A stretch of DNA of 64,000 nt from CAVTTH01 sp963737545 (GTDB lineage: Bacteria > Verrucomicrobiota > Verrucomicrobiia > Chthoniobacterales > UBA10450): positions 1,178,001-1,242,000 of the forward strand of contig CAVTTH010000003.1 in NCBI GenBank assembly GCA_963737545.1. The letters are read 5' to 3'. Of the stretch, positions 35,584 through 45,450 are shown in pieces. The translations under genes were made by a program, and so were the position numbers. Under the pieces are notes generated by a model. The model was given only the letters and a program-made list of their open reading frames with translations. It made no database searches and was not told the origin of the DNA. Each line of letters opens with the position of its first letter. Position 1 is the first letter of the stretch.

Positions 35584-35824
35584 GGACCTTTTGTCGCGAC
35601 CGTAACTTCTTGGTCCCGCCAAGCCGTTCGATCAGCACATCAAGAATGCGTGACGATGCGATGAGCGAAACGAAACAAAAAATTCCTTTCGCGAAAATGT
35701 ACCAGGCGATTGCTTCGTTTTCGAATTTGCCCTCGAACACTTTGTTTCCGAGCAGGAACGCATAGATGCACACGACGAGAACGATGAATGCTGCCGGGAT
35801 GGCAAAGGGGCGGATTGATTTCAT
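35516..35824 (-). CDS. Small two-helix membrane protein ending inside a family B repeat
   Basis: A 102-residue protein with two hydrophobic helices (FAIPAAFIVLVVCIYAFLLG and WYIFAKGIFCFVSLIASSRIL). The last 25 or so residues (EHTRLACWRWRPRHRELDPW) are encoded by the family B repeat, so the native C terminus has probably been replaced or extended by the insertion. Function unknown. Confidence 0.6.
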   Translation of the reverse strand: MKSIRPFAIPAAFIVLVVCIYAFLLGNKVFEGKFENEAIAWYIFAKGIFCFVSLIASSRILDVLIERLGGTKKLRSRQKVREHTRLACWRWRPRHRELDPWM

Positions 35825-35955
35825 AATGAAGGTCGACAGTAGCGGAGTCTCAAAGGAAAGCGCAGCCTAAACTTTGGCAGGACGGCTCAGTTTCGCGCGG
35901 TTGGAAAGGCGGGCAATGTTGTGCCGTCACCTTTTTGTGATTTGATTGCGAACTG

Positions 35956-37257
35956 ATGAAGGTCCGCAAAGCCGCCGTCGTCTTCATTTTCGTCACGGTA
36001 ACGCTCGACATGCTCGCTCTCGGGCTGATCGCACCGGTTCTGCCGAAGTTGATTCTCGATTTTCTCGGCGGGAACGCGACCAGTGCTGCGAATTGGCTCG
36101 GCATTTTCGGTTCGGTCTTCGCGCTGATGCAGTTTTTCTTTTCGCCGGTGCTCGGGGTTTTGTCGGATCGGGTCGGACGGCGTCCCATCATCCTGCTGTC
36201 GAACCTCGGACTCGGGCTCGACTACATCGTGATGGCCCTCTCGCCGACGATTGGCTGGTTATTCATTGGCCGAATTATTTCCGGAATCACGACTTCGAGT
36301 ATTCCGACTGCGATGGCCTACATTGCCGATGTCGTTCCGAAAGAAAAACGGGCGGGCGCTTTCGGCATGATCGGAGTTGCCTTCGGCCTGGGTTTCATCC
36401 TCGGACCGGCGATCGGTGGTCCGTTGGGAGATATTAGTCCGCGCCTGCCATTCTGGGTCGCGGCCGGGTTTAGTCTGGCAAACTGGCTCTGGGGATATTT
36501 GTTTGTGCCGGAATCGCTCGCCCCCGAACACCGCAAGAAATTCACATTGCGTCGGGCCAATCCGGTCGGCTCCCTCGTGTTGCTGCGATCGCATCCGGAG
36601 CTGTGGAAACTCGCGACGCTGCAATTTCTCGCTTACGTCTCGCACGAAGTCTTCACGATCTGGGCGTTGTTCGCCATCTATCAATTCGGGTGGAAGCAAA
36701 GCATGGTTGGCATTTCGCTCGCGATTGTCGGTGTGTGCACAGCGGCAATCTCCGGCGGATTGACCGGGCGAATTGTGGCGTGGCTTGGAGAACGACGGAC
36801 ACTTTACATCGGCCAATTCTTTGGCGCAGTCGGGATGGTGGTGGCTGGGCTGGCGCGGACGGGCGCGGTTTACATTGCTTCGATTCCAATCATCTCGCTT
36901 TGGAACATTTCATTTCCGGCCGCGCAGGGCATGATGACGCATCGCGTGAGCGAGCGTGAGCAGGGCGAATTGCAGGGGGCGATCAGCAGTCTGCGGTCGC
37001 TCTCGTTTCTCATCGGCCCGGGATTGTTCTCGTGGACGTTCGCGTGGTTCATTAGTCCAAAGCACTCGCTGCATGTCCCGGGTGCGCCTTACTACCTGGC
37101 AGCGGCGCTTTTGTTCACGGCTATGCTTCTGGCGACACGCCTCGAGCAGCCGGAAATCGCGTCGGGATCGACGAGCGTAGCTGACATTCCGGACTTCGTC
37201 CCTCCGGAAGGAGTTGGTTCGGGCCTGGTTGCGCCGGAACCTCCGCAATCAGATTAG
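35956..37257 (+). CDS. MFS transporter, TCR/Tet-like
   Basis: A 433-residue major facilitator with 12 helices. The family loop motifs are clear: GVLSDRVGRRPIIL between helices 2 and 3 and IGRIISGITTSSIPTAMAYIADVVPKEKRAGAFGMIGVAFGLGFILGPAIGG (motif C-like) in helix 5. This arrangement is that of TetA-type drug/proton antiporters, but such proteins are abundant and no drug specificity is implied. Monocistronic; its 3' end overlaps the convergent gene by nine bases. Confidence 0.9.
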   Translation: MKVRKAAVVFIFVTVTLDMLALGLIAPVLPKLILDFLGGNATSAANWLGIFGSVFALMQFFFSPVLGVLSDRVGRRPIILLSNLGLGLDYIVMALSPTIGWLFIGRIISGITTSSIPTAMAYIADVVPKEKRAGAFGMIGVAFGLGFILGPAIGGPLGDISPRLPFWVAAGFSLANWLWGYLFVPESLAPEHRKKFTLRRANPVGSLVLLRSHPELWKLATLQFLAYVSHEVFTIWALFAIYQFGWKQSMVGISLAIVGVCTAAISGGLTGRIVAWLGERRTLYIGQFFGAVGMVVAGLARTGAVYIASIPIISLWNISFPAAQGMMTHRVSEREQGELQGAISSLRSLSFLIGPGLFSWTFAWFISPKHSLHVPGAPYYLAAALLFTAMLLATRLEQPEIASGSTSVADIPDFVPPEGVGSGLVAPEPPQSD

Positions 37258-38004
37258 TTGGAGGCGACGTCGCAACAGCGGCCAGCCGCACAGTAGAAGA
37301 ATCGTTCCTACGAGAAGCAGACTTGAGGTCGAACCTTCCGGAACGGCCGCGGTCGCGACGAGCGTTCCGGCAAAGGTGAAGGTCGTGTCGTTCGGGTTAA
37401 TGACCGTAACGGTTTGGGTGAACAGGATCGGTATCGTCAGAGTGGCGATGCCACCGGTGATGGTAAACATGCCGCCCGTGGCCGCGTTTGGTCCGGTCAG
37501 GCCGGCCTCGTTGAGAGTTCCATTTGTCACTCCAGCGACCAGATAATCGAAAAGGCCGCTCAGAACCGTGAGATTGATCTGGCTGGCGTCAAAGGCGGTG
37601 CCGGTCAACGTAATCGGATTTGGACTGGTTAGGCTGAATTGGAGATTGCGCCCCGCGCCCAAGGCAGTGAACGGGAAAACCGTTGCCATCACTCCGTAGT
37701 TGGCGGGCGCGGATCCGGGTACGCCTCCCGGGCCCGGCTGCCAGTTGCCGCTATTGTTTGCCGTTGCCGTCGCGGAATTAAAGGTAATCGAAGAAGCGTT
37801 GAACGAGGCATCGATCGTTCCGAAGTAGCTGGTGACAAGGCTGCCCGGTCCTTGTTGCAGGAATGGACTGCCATTGGTCGAACCGGAAAGCGTGAGACTG
37901 CTGAGCGCGGGATTGATGGTAAAGATGTCCGCCTTCGCACTGGCGGCCGACGCAATGATCAAAAAAAAGAGCGCACAGGAAGTCGCTAGGCGTGGCCATC
38001 GCAT
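37249..38004 (-). CDS. Exported protein with PEP-CTERM/VPEGS-type sorting tail
   Basis: About 251 residues from ATG 38004, which begins a signal peptide (RLATSCALFFLIIASAASAKA). The mature part is rich in Thr, Ser, Asn and Gly, with beta-strand-like repeats. The C terminus reads VPEGSTSSLLLVGTILLLCGWPLLRRRLQ: a short Pro-Glu-Gly-Ser motif, a hydrophobic helix and an Arg cluster, the tripartite pattern of PEP-CTERM/VPDSG-CTERM exosortase substrates. No exosortase gene is seen in the window. Likely a surface or exopolymer-associated protein of unknown function. Confidence 0.8.
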   Translation of the reverse strand: MRWPRLATSCALFFLIIASAASAKADIFTINPALSSLTLSGSTNGSPFLQQGPGSLVTSYFGTIDASFNASSITFNSATATANNSGNWQPGPGGVPGSAPANYGVMATVFPFTALGAGRNLQFSLTSPNPITLTGTAFDASQINLTVLSGLFDYLVAGVTNGTLNEAGLTGPNAATGGMFTITGGIATLTIPILFTQTVTVINPNDTTFTFAGTLVATAAVPEGSTSSLLLVGTILLLCGWPLLRRRLQLI

Positions 38005-38062
38005 GGCGAGCCAGTTATCAGGAAGGCGCTCGGCGATCAAGCGAGTTCGCCGGACGGCGCGG

Positions 38063-39598
38063 TCACTTTGGAATAAGCGCGCCGTTGCCTTCATCGAAAT
38101 AAGTTGTCTGACCCACGTGCGAAACGCTCAAGTGCTGCCGCCACGACGCGTGCGGAAATTCGTGACTGACCTCCAGTGTCTCCGTCCGCGATTTGTCAGC
38201 AGACGCGTGATTGATCATCGCTTCCGCCAGGACCCTTCCGTCCATTGGTGGCGCTTTGATTCCGAGAATCTCGAGAATCGTCGGCGCCAGATCGACATTT
38301 CCAGTCGGTAAGTCATCGACCGCGCCGCGACGGAAGTCCGGACCAGCCGCGATTAGAGTGTTGTGCATGTCAAACCGGCTGAGGGTGGCGTGCGTCCCGG
38401 CGCCGGCTTTGCGTTGCCAGTCGGCGGCAATTATTCCCGGCGTTCCAAATCGGTTTTTCGCATCGTTCCAGCGAAATGCCATAACCACATCCGGCGCGTC
38501 TGTCGTGGCGATAGCTGCCGCGTCCAGGCCAAAGGTTCCCGGCAATCCCTCACGCGAGAAAATGACGCCGGCGAAATCCGATTGCTGCAAGCATTCGACC
38601 AACTTGCGAATGACCGCGGGATCATGATCCTTCACGTAAAAAAATTCGGTGCCGCCGTTAGGCACAATGACGATATCGCCGGGAGCGGGATTGTCACCGA
38701 ACTCGGTAGCGGCGCGAAACCCAGCTATCTTAAGCGATTCGCGCAGGTCGACTGCGACTTCGATTGTGGAGAAACCGTGATCGGAAACGACGAAGATATC
38801 TGTCTGATCACGCACAGCCGCTTTTTCGAGCGAGTGCAAAACAGCCCTCAGATCGCGATCCACGCTCTTCATCCCGTCGAGAGCGATTGGCGAACCCGGC
38901 GCATGAACGTGTTGCGAATGGTCTGGATCGCTTAACCAGATGAGCGAGAAAGCGGGAATGCGTTCGCGCCAGAGTAATTCTGTCAGGCCCTTTGTCGTCC
39001 ATTCATCCTGTTTCTCGTTAGGCGTAGCCGGAGCGGGAAAGGGCCCGAGCACGTTTGCTCCGGCGATGGAAGCCACCGTTTCCCGATAGAGATTTGCGGA
39101 TTTTTTCGCGGCGTCGGTTTCACGCTCGGCCCTCCGATCAAGCAACAGGATATTATCCTTGGCGCCAGCAATGGTAGTGGCGCGCCCGGACTGTTGCACC
39201 AGTTCCGCGATTGTCGGGACGGCGAGATATTTCCCGTGCATGACTTCGTCGCCTTTTCGCAGCGCGGCGGAGTTTTCGCTGTCGATTGGGTTCCTGGCAT
39301 TGATCTCGGGACGATATTCGTGATTCCCAAGCAAGCCGCTGTGTTGCGGATAATCTCCCGTCGCGATGGCGGCGGTGTTTACATTCGTTAGGCTTGGGTA
39401 AACGGAGTGGTGATTTCGAAAGAAAACGCCTTCCTGTGCCATCTGCCAAAGCGTTGGAGTGTTTGCTTCGGAGACGAAATCGGGCCGCATCCCATCCCAG
39501 ACGACGACCACGACATGTTTCGCGCTGCCGGCGGCATTCCCAGCGATTGGATTGAACGCCAGGATAAATGCGCCAAGAACAAACAATCGATTCATCAT
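38063..39598 (-). CDS. Exported alkaline-phosphatase-superfamily phosphodiesterase
   Basis: About 511 residues of the type I phosphodiesterase/nucleotide pyrophosphatase group. A signal peptide follows ATG 39598 (NRLFVLGAFILAFNPIAGNAAG). Metal and nucleophile sites are VVVVWDGMRPDF, NHHSVYPSLTNVNTAAIATG (Thr/Ser nucleophile), WLSDPDHSQHVHAPGS, VVSDHGFSTIE and AGTHATLSRFDMHNTLIAAGP. A much longer frame upstream to 40006 overlaps glpX in antisense and was not used. The substrate is unknown; periplasmic phosphodiester hydrolysis is the general role. Confidence 0.88.
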   Translation of the reverse strand: MMNRLFVLGAFILAFNPIAGNAAGSAKHVVVVVWDGMRPDFVSEANTPTLWQMAQEGVFFRNHHSVYPSLTNVNTAAIATGDYPQHSGLLGNHEYRPEINARNPIDSENSAALRKGDEVMHGKYLAVPTIAELVQQSGRATTIAGAKDNILLLDRRAERETDAAKKSANLYRETVASIAGANVLGPFPAPATPNEKQDEWTTKGLTELLWRERIPAFSLIWLSDPDHSQHVHAPGSPIALDGMKSVDRDLRAVLHSLEKAAVRDQTDIFVVSDHGFSTIEVAVDLRESLKIAGFRAATEFGDNPAPGDIVIVPNGGTEFFYVKDHDPAVIRKLVECLQQSDFAGVIFSREGLPGTFGLDAAAIATTDAPDVVMAFRWNDAKNRFGTPGIIAADWQRKAGAGTHATLSRFDMHNTLIAAGPDFRRGAVDDLPTGNVDLAPTILEILGIKAPPMDGRVLAEAMINHASADKSRTETLEVSHEFPHASWRQHLSVSHVGQTTYFDEGNGALIPK

Positions 39599-39763
39599 CG
39601 CCAGATTCTCTCGAAAAAGAATGCGCAACGCCATCGCGGAGTTGTGACAGTCTTGTGACGGCGCCGTGGGGCGGCCTATTGTAGCTGGCGGCAGAGGGAA
39701 AACGCTACGCGAAGAGTTCCCCTTGTCATCCCGCCAAGCTTTGGCGAACCTGAATGGCCCTAG

Positions 39764-40828
39764 ATGAGACTTCAACGCCAGAATTATCACGATATCGAAC
39801 GCATCATCGAATTTGATTTCGTGCGGGCGACAGAAGCGGCGGCGCTCAATTCGCTGCCGTGGCTTGGCCGGGGCGAAAAAGAAAAGGCGGATGAGGCCGC
39901 TTGCGACGCGATGCGCGGAATGTTCGATCTCATGAACATTTGCGGCGAAGTCGTCATCGGCGAAGGAATCAAGGACGACGCCCCCGGGATTTTTAAGGGC
40001 GAGCAACTCGGGACGTGGATGCCGGGCACGCCGCAGTTCGACATCGCGATCGATCCGATCGACGGCACGACCAACATCTCAAAGGGCATGCCGAATTCCA
40101 TCAGTTGCATTGCCGCCGCCAGTCCGGAGGAAGGAGTGAAGGTTGCGCTCCTCGATGTGCCCTCATTCTATATGATGAAGCTCGCCTACGGGCCGGCGAT
40201 CATTCGCCACATGCAGACGACCGGTGTGAATACGATTAGAATCGAAAGTCCGATCGAAGAGACCCTTTACACAGTTGCCCAGGCGCTGAACAAGCGACCA
40301 CAGGACGTGGTCGTGCTCATGCTGGATCGTCCGCGTCATGAGGAGATCGTTGCGGAAATTCGCCGTGTCGGTGCTTCCTTGCGCATGATCAGCGACGGCG
40401 ATATCGCAGCGGCGATTGCTCCAGCCATCGCCGAGAGTGGCATCGATCTCTACTTTGGCATCGGCGGATCGCCGGAAGCCGTCCTCGCTGCGGCCGGAAT
40501 CAAATGTCTCGGCGGCGACATGCAATGCATGATGTGGCCGCGCGATGAAAAGGAAAAGAAGGCCCTCATCGCCGGAGGTCACGAGAAAGATTTGGGGCGC
40601 GTCTTTTTTGCCGATGATCTCGCGAATGGAAAGAACATCATCTTTTGCGCGACGGGCATCAGCGACAGCGCATTACTGCGCGGAGTAAAAGCGCAGGGAT
40701 CGACCGCGATTACGCACTCCATTCTGATGCGAGCAAAAAGCCGAACCGTCCGCTTCATTCGCGCGTCGCACGATTTGCAAAACAAAACGATTCGTTTGCG
40801 CTCGGACAATCGCGAACACCGCATTTAA
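39764..40828 (+). CDS. glpX: Fructose-1,6-bisphosphatase class II
   Basis: Hydrolyses fructose-1,6-bisphosphate in gluconeogenesis. The 354-residue product carries GlpX-type blocks: NICGEVVIGEGIKDDAPGIF, the metal-binding DIAIDPIDGTTNISKG, DRPRHEEIVAEIRRVGASLRMISDGDIAAAIAP and GIGGSPEAVLAAAGIKCLGGDMQCMMWP. Length is slightly greater than E. coli GlpX (336). Complements pckG in the window. Confidence 0.96.
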   Translation: MRLQRQNYHDIERIIEFDFVRATEAAALNSLPWLGRGEKEKADEAACDAMRGMFDLMNICGEVVIGEGIKDDAPGIFKGEQLGTWMPGTPQFDIAIDPIDGTTNISKGMPNSISCIAAASPEEGVKVALLDVPSFYMMKLAYGPAIIRHMQTTGVNTIRIESPIEETLYTVAQALNKRPQDVVVLMLDRPRHEEIVAEIRRVGASLRMISDGDIAAAIAPAIAESGIDLYFGIGGSPEAVLAAAGIKCLGGDMQCMMWPRDEKEKKALIAGGHEKDLGRVFFADDLANGKNIIFCATGISDSALLRGVKAQGSTAITHSILMRAKSRTVRFIRASHDLQNKTIRLRSDNREHRI

Positions 40829-40906
40829 GAGGGATGAGGGACAAATCGCAAATCGCCGCTCGACACCTCGCCGTTCGTTTGTTCAAATGAAAAAAATTCG
40901 CCGCTT

Positions 40907-41305
40907 ATGAGACAAATACCGAAAACCGAGCTGTCGCCAGATAATGGCTGTATCATCGATACCAAATGGAGAGTCGGCCCGCTCAGCTACCATGCATGTG
41001 CCGCCGGGCCTGCCCATACGGCGCCGGAGGTGCGCAATGTGCCGCTTCCAGAAGTGATCGTTTTTGATCATATTGGGTTCAAAGGCGCATACGCTCGGAC
41101 CAATTTGAGTTTCCACTATCTGGGCGACTTTTGGAACGATCGCATCAGTTCGCTCATTGTGGTCAATGGCGTCTGGCGCTTCTATCGCGACGAATATTAC
41201 AAAGGTGACCATTGGGATCTCGGTCCGGGCTACTACGAAAGCTTCTTCACTGATGCGGGCCCGGACGACGTCGTCAGTTCCTTTCAAGCCATCGCGCTGA
41301 CGTAG
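40907..41305 (+). CDS. Beta/gamma-crystallin-domain protein
   Basis: A 132-residue protein whose second half forms two Greek-key motifs. The first is VIVFDHIGFKGAYARTNLSF...WNDRISSLIVVNG, the second WRFYRDEYYKGDHWDLGPGYY...DDVVSSFQAI. Each ends in the microbial Ca2+-binding pattern (N/D)(N/D)xx(S/T)S, here NDRISS and DDVVSS, so a calcium-stabilised single-domain crystallin is likely. There is no signal peptide. The physiological role is unknown. Confidence 0.85.
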   Translation: MRQIPKTELSPDNGCIIDTKWRVGPLSYHACAAGPAHTAPEVRNVPLPEVIVFDHIGFKGAYARTNLSFHYLGDFWNDRISSLIVVNGVWRFYRDEYYKGDHWDLGPGYYESFFTDAGPDDVVSSFQAIALT

Positions 41306-41386
41306 TCGAACGGGTTTCCGCAACCCTTCCCGGCTTCGAATTACAACCAAACATTTCGTTAGGCGTCTGCCCCTCACTGGTCATAG

Positions 41387-41767
41387 GTGAACAGGAGTGT
41401 AAAGTACTGGCTCATCGCGGCCTTCGTCGCCGGCTTTTTTGCCGTCGGGTATCCTTTTTGGCAGATCCCGTACAACAAAGTATCGCTCCCGAATACTTTG
41501 TATGGCCCGGGCCTGATCGTTGTCGGTTTGGCTGCTGCCATGGCTCGCGCCCTTGGAAGAGCGCGCCTGTTGTCGGTAATTTTTGTTGTGGGTGCTGCCG
41601 TGCCCGTTGCGGTAATCGCGCGAGTTGCGGTGGAGACGACGAAGGACCCGACCTCGCATAATCTGTGGCCGTTCGAGGTCGTCATTGCTGCGTTCGTTGG
41701 AGTGGCCTGTTCGTTGGCAGGCGCGCTGGTTGGAAGTTTGCCAAGACTTTACTCCAGGCGTGAATGA
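41387..41767 (+). CDS. Small polytopic membrane protein, unknown
   Basis: A 126-residue protein with four hydrophobic segments (residues about 7-24, 38-55, 62-80, 96-117), starting from GTG 41387. It ends in a basic PRLYSRRE tail. No family recognised. It stands alone between the crystallin gene and mqnC on the same strand. Confidence 0.6.
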   Translation: MNRSVKYWLIAAFVAGFFAVGYPFWQIPYNKVSLPNTLYGPGLIVVGLAAAMARALGRARLLSVIFVVGAAVPVAVIARVAVETTKDPTSHNLWPFEVVIAAFVGVACSLAGALVGSLPRLYSRRE

Positions 41768-41862
41768 CGCAATCTGAGACGTTGGCGGCGACCGGGTCGC
41801 CTAGCAATTTGGACGCGAACACAGATGCGAAATGTGCGCGACTCGTTTAAGCTCTGATCGAC

Positions 41863-42954
41863 ATGGTGGCTCTAAATCGTGACGCGCTGAGCGAGAAGAT
41901 CCTGACTGGCGCACGTATCTCGGGAAGCGAAGCACTCGAGCTCTATCAGTGGCCCCTCGAGGAGCTCGGAGCTCTATCTGACGCCCGGAGACGACAAGCG
42001 AAGCGCTCGTCCTATGACGGCCGCGGTGAAGAGATCGTCACCTACATTGTCGATCGCAACATCAACTACACGAACGTCTGCAACGTTTACTGCAAGTTCT
42101 GCGCATTTTATCGCACCGAAAAAGATGAGGACTATTACGTCCTCAGTCGCGAGCAGCTGGATGAGAAGCTCGATGAACTAAGCGCGGTGGGGGGCGTCCA
42201 AATTCTGATGCAGGGAGGTCATCACCCTGGTTTGCAATTCGACTGGTATCTCGATTGGCTCCGGCACATTCGTGAAAAATATCCTCACATTAATATCCAC
42301 GGTTTTAGTCCGCCGGAGTTTCAGCACTTTGCGGCAACCTTCCGGATACCCCTGCGCGAAGTGATTTCCGAATTCAAGAACGCCGGGCTCGGCTCCATCC
42401 CCGGCGGCGGCGGCGAGATCCTGGTCGATCGAGTGCGGCAGCGCGTTTCCCCGCTCAAATGCAATAGCGACCAGTGGCTTGAGGTGATGCAGGTCGCGCA
42501 CGAGCTCGGATTGAAGTCGAGCGCGACGATGATGTTCGGACACGTCGAGACAGTCGAAGATCGGATCGAACATTTGCAGCGCTTGCGTGATCAACAGGAT
42601 GCGACCGGCGGATTCACCGCCTTCATTTGCTGGACGTTTCAGCCGCTCCACACGGTTTTGAAAGTCAAGCATCCGACGGGCGTGGCGGAGTATCTCCGGA
42701 TGCAGGCGCTCTCACGCATCTTTCTGGACAACTTCGAAAACGTGCAGAGCTCGTGGGTGACGCAGGGACCGGACATCGGACAGATCGCGCTCAAGTACGG
42801 CGCGAACGATTTTGGCTCCGTCATGATGGAGGAAAACGTCGTGAGCAGCGCCGGAACGACGTTCCGTCTGGACGCGGCTGAGATCGAAAGGCTCATTCGT
42901 GATGCGGGCTACGAACCGCGCCGGCGGAATAATTGGTACGAACTCTTGAATTAA
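41863..42954 (+). CDS. mqnC: Cyclic dehypoxanthinyl futalosine synthase
   Basis: Radical-SAM cyclase of the futalosine pathway to menaquinone. The 363-residue product has the CxxxCxxC cluster motif as CNVYCKFCAF, the upstream EEIVTYIVDRNINYTNVC block, LMQGGHHPGLQFDWY, NIHGFSPPEFQHFA and SIPGGGGEILVDRVR, all diagnostic of MqnC rather than MqnE or CofH. mqnA, mqnB and mqnD are not in the window. Menaquinone would serve the anaerobic respiratory chain that includes NosZ. Confidence 0.95.
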   Translation: MVALNRDALSEKILTGARISGSEALELYQWPLEELGALSDARRRQAKRSSYDGRGEEIVTYIVDRNINYTNVCNVYCKFCAFYRTEKDEDYYVLSREQLDEKLDELSAVGGVQILMQGGHHPGLQFDWYLDWLRHIREKYPHINIHGFSPPEFQHFAATFRIPLREVISEFKNAGLGSIPGGGGEILVDRVRQRVSPLKCNSDQWLEVMQVAHELGLKSSATMMFGHVETVEDRIEHLQRLRDQQDATGGFTAFICWTFQPLHTVLKVKHPTGVAEYLRMQALSRIFLDNFENVQSSWVTQGPDIGQIALKYGANDFGSVMMEENVVSSAGTTFRLDAAEIERLIRDAGYEPRRRNNWYELLN

Positions 42955-43085
42955 ACGCTGTCGGTGCGTTCTTCCTGCGAAAATGCGAGCCGGTCAAAGA
43001 AATCCCGCCTTGACGATTGCCCTGCTCTTCCCCATCTAATACCAACCCGGCTCGCACTGGCTTCTCCCGGGGCACGCAATTTTTT

Positions 43086-45403
43086 ATGAAATACGTTCCG
43101 AAACTGTGCCGCCGCTGGGTGGTTGTCTTGTTCCTTGCCCTTGTGGCGACGGAATCGGGCCTCATCGCTTCCTTCGCGCAAAACGGCGCCACAATTCGTT
43201 CGATCGATATTCAGTATTCGGGGGCGCAGAACGTGAGTCGCGAGCGGATTCTCTCGCAGATGCGCACGAAAGTAGGCCAGCCCTATTCCGACATTACCGT
43301 CGAACAGGACATTCGAACGCTCTACACCTCGGGTGATATTCAGAACGTCCGCATTTTCGGCCAGCCCGAAGGGGACGGAGTCAAGGTGGTGGTAGTTGTC
43401 CAGACGCGCACCGTCGTTGAAGCAATTGAAATAGAGGGTGCGCAACGGATCAGCGCCAAGGCCATTCGCAAGGCGGTCAAGATCAAACTGAACGCCCCGC
43501 TGGCCGGCGACGCCCTCGAGGAAGGTCGGCAAAGCATTATCGAGTTGTATCAGGGGCGCGGCTTCACCGATGTCGGTGTGCAGTATCGGGTCGATACCGA
43601 CGAAAATCGGGCGACCTCGCGAGTCATCTACACGATTACTGAAGGGGAAAAGGGGTCAGTGCACGCGATTCGGTTTGAAGGGAACAAGGCCTTTAGCTCT
43701 TGGATTCTGCGCAAGCAAATGAAGACCAAAGGCAAGACGCTGATTTCGTTCCTCGACAAATCGGGTCGGCTTGACCAGGCGCAATTGCAACAGGACTTGG
43801 ACACTCTGCGCGAATGGTATCAGGACCACGGCTACATCGATGTCGTGATCGGAGAAGTACGGAAGGAGCGCAGCCACGGGCAGCTCCAACTGGTCATTCC
43901 CATCGTAGAGGGCGCGAAGTATCACGTCGGAAAAATCGCGATCGTCGGCAACAAGGTGGCTACAACGGATAAAATCCGACTTCTTCTGAAGATGAAAGAA
44001 GGCTCGATCTACTCGCCCAAGGCGCTTCGGGATGATGCCAAGACGCTGGCCGATGGTTACGGAAGCGGCGGGTACGTCGACCTGGAAATTACACCACAGG
44101 CGAGCCCGGCTGGTCCCGGCCGGGTGGATGTGACCTACACGATCAACGAAGGCGATCGCTCCTTTGTCCAAAGGATCAATATCGTCGGCAATACCCGAAC
44201 CAAGGACAAGGTCATTCGGCGCGAAGTTCTGATTGTCCCGGGAGACGTGTATAACACAGTCCGGGTGGACGTTTCGAAAAAGCGCCTCGAAAATCTTGGC
44301 TACTTTGAGAAGGTCGAAACCTATCCCGACGATACCAACGTTCCCGGTCGAAAAGATCTGACCGTCCAGGTGGTAGAAAAGCGAACTGGGTCACTCAATT
44401 TTGGAGTTGGCTTTAGTACCAATTGATAGCGCCGTCGGATTTGTCGAACTCACGCAGGGTAACTTTGATGTGACGAACTGGCCGACGTTCACCGGAGGCG
44501 GTCAAAAATTCCGCATGCGTCTTCAATTCGGCACTGAGCGACAGGATGCGATCATCGCCCTGACAGAACCTTATTTTCTAGATCGCCAGCTCTCGTTAGG
44601 GGGAGAGATTTTCTATCACAACGCAGATTTCCTCAGTACCCGTTTACAACCAGAGCAATTACGGCCTCTCTTTGACGACCCGGAAGCCGATTACTCCTTT
44701 CTTGTCGGTCTCGCTTACCTATCTCCTCCAGAGTGTGGACATTTACAATGTCTCGAACTCTGCTTCGGTCGAGATCAAATCACAAGAGGGCTCGCAGTCG
44801 ACGAGCGAGATCACGACGAGCCTCGTCTACGACACGCGTGACAATCCGTTCATCTCGCGCACCGGGCATCGCGTCGTGCTTACTCCCTATGTTGCGGGCG
44901 GTTTTCTGGGCGGCCAAACGCAGATTTACGGGTTCGATCTCGAGGCTTCACAATATTTCAAGCTCCCGTACGATACGATCCTGCTGCTTAACGGTGAAAT
45001 GGCTACGGTGGACAGGTGGGGCAATACCAACGAGCAAGTACCAATCTACGATCGGCTTTATCTCGGCGGCGGAAATAATCTTCGTGGCTTCGATTTCCGC
45101 GAAGTCGGCCCCAAAGACATAAATGGAGATCCGATCGGAGGAAAAACGCTCGCGCGTTTCACCATCGAATACACCGTTCCAATCATTCCCGACAAGGCGC
45201 GGGCTGCGATCTTCTACGATACCGGCTTCGTCAACTTTCCCGCCTACGACTTTTCGACGAGCAATGTCGCCTCCGATATCGGCGTCGGTATTCGGCTTAA
45301 TCTGCCGATTGGCCCCCTTCGAATCGATTACGGCATCCCGATTCAAAAAGCTGGCAATTCGGGCAACGGTCATTTCAACTTCAACGTCGGTTATCAATTT
45401 TGA
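43086..45403 (+). CDS. bamA: Outer-membrane protein assembly factor BamA, two frameshifts
   Basis: Central beta-barrel of the outer-membrane protein insertase. About 771 residues once extra bases near 44418 and 44643 are removed. A signal peptide (VVVLFLALVATESGLIASFAQ) is followed by five POTRA-like domains (each with VxxIxIxGN-type strands, e.g. VHAIRFEGNKAF, YHVGKIAIVGNKV, VQRINIVGNTRTKDKVIRREV) and the Omp85 barrel ending GPLRIDYGIPIQKAG...FNFNVGYQF. The barrel region is split into three frames, joined by FGVGFST/IDSAVGF and YNQSNYGLSLTTRKP. ATG 43086. Directly followed by skp, the usual order. Confidence 0.93.
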
Positions 45404-45450
45404 ACGAACCCAAACCTCAGGGGTCTAAAGCCTCTCCAACAACCTGTTTT

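Noticed and set aside
39725..39746. GTCATCCCGCCAAGCTTTGG as a family A repeat
   Set aside because: Only the first seven bases match the left arm and no right arm follows.
38063..40006. Reading frame extending the phosphodiesterase to 647 residues
   Set aside because: The extra N-terminal part is antisense to glpX and lacks any protein signature; a signal peptide begins at ATG 39598.
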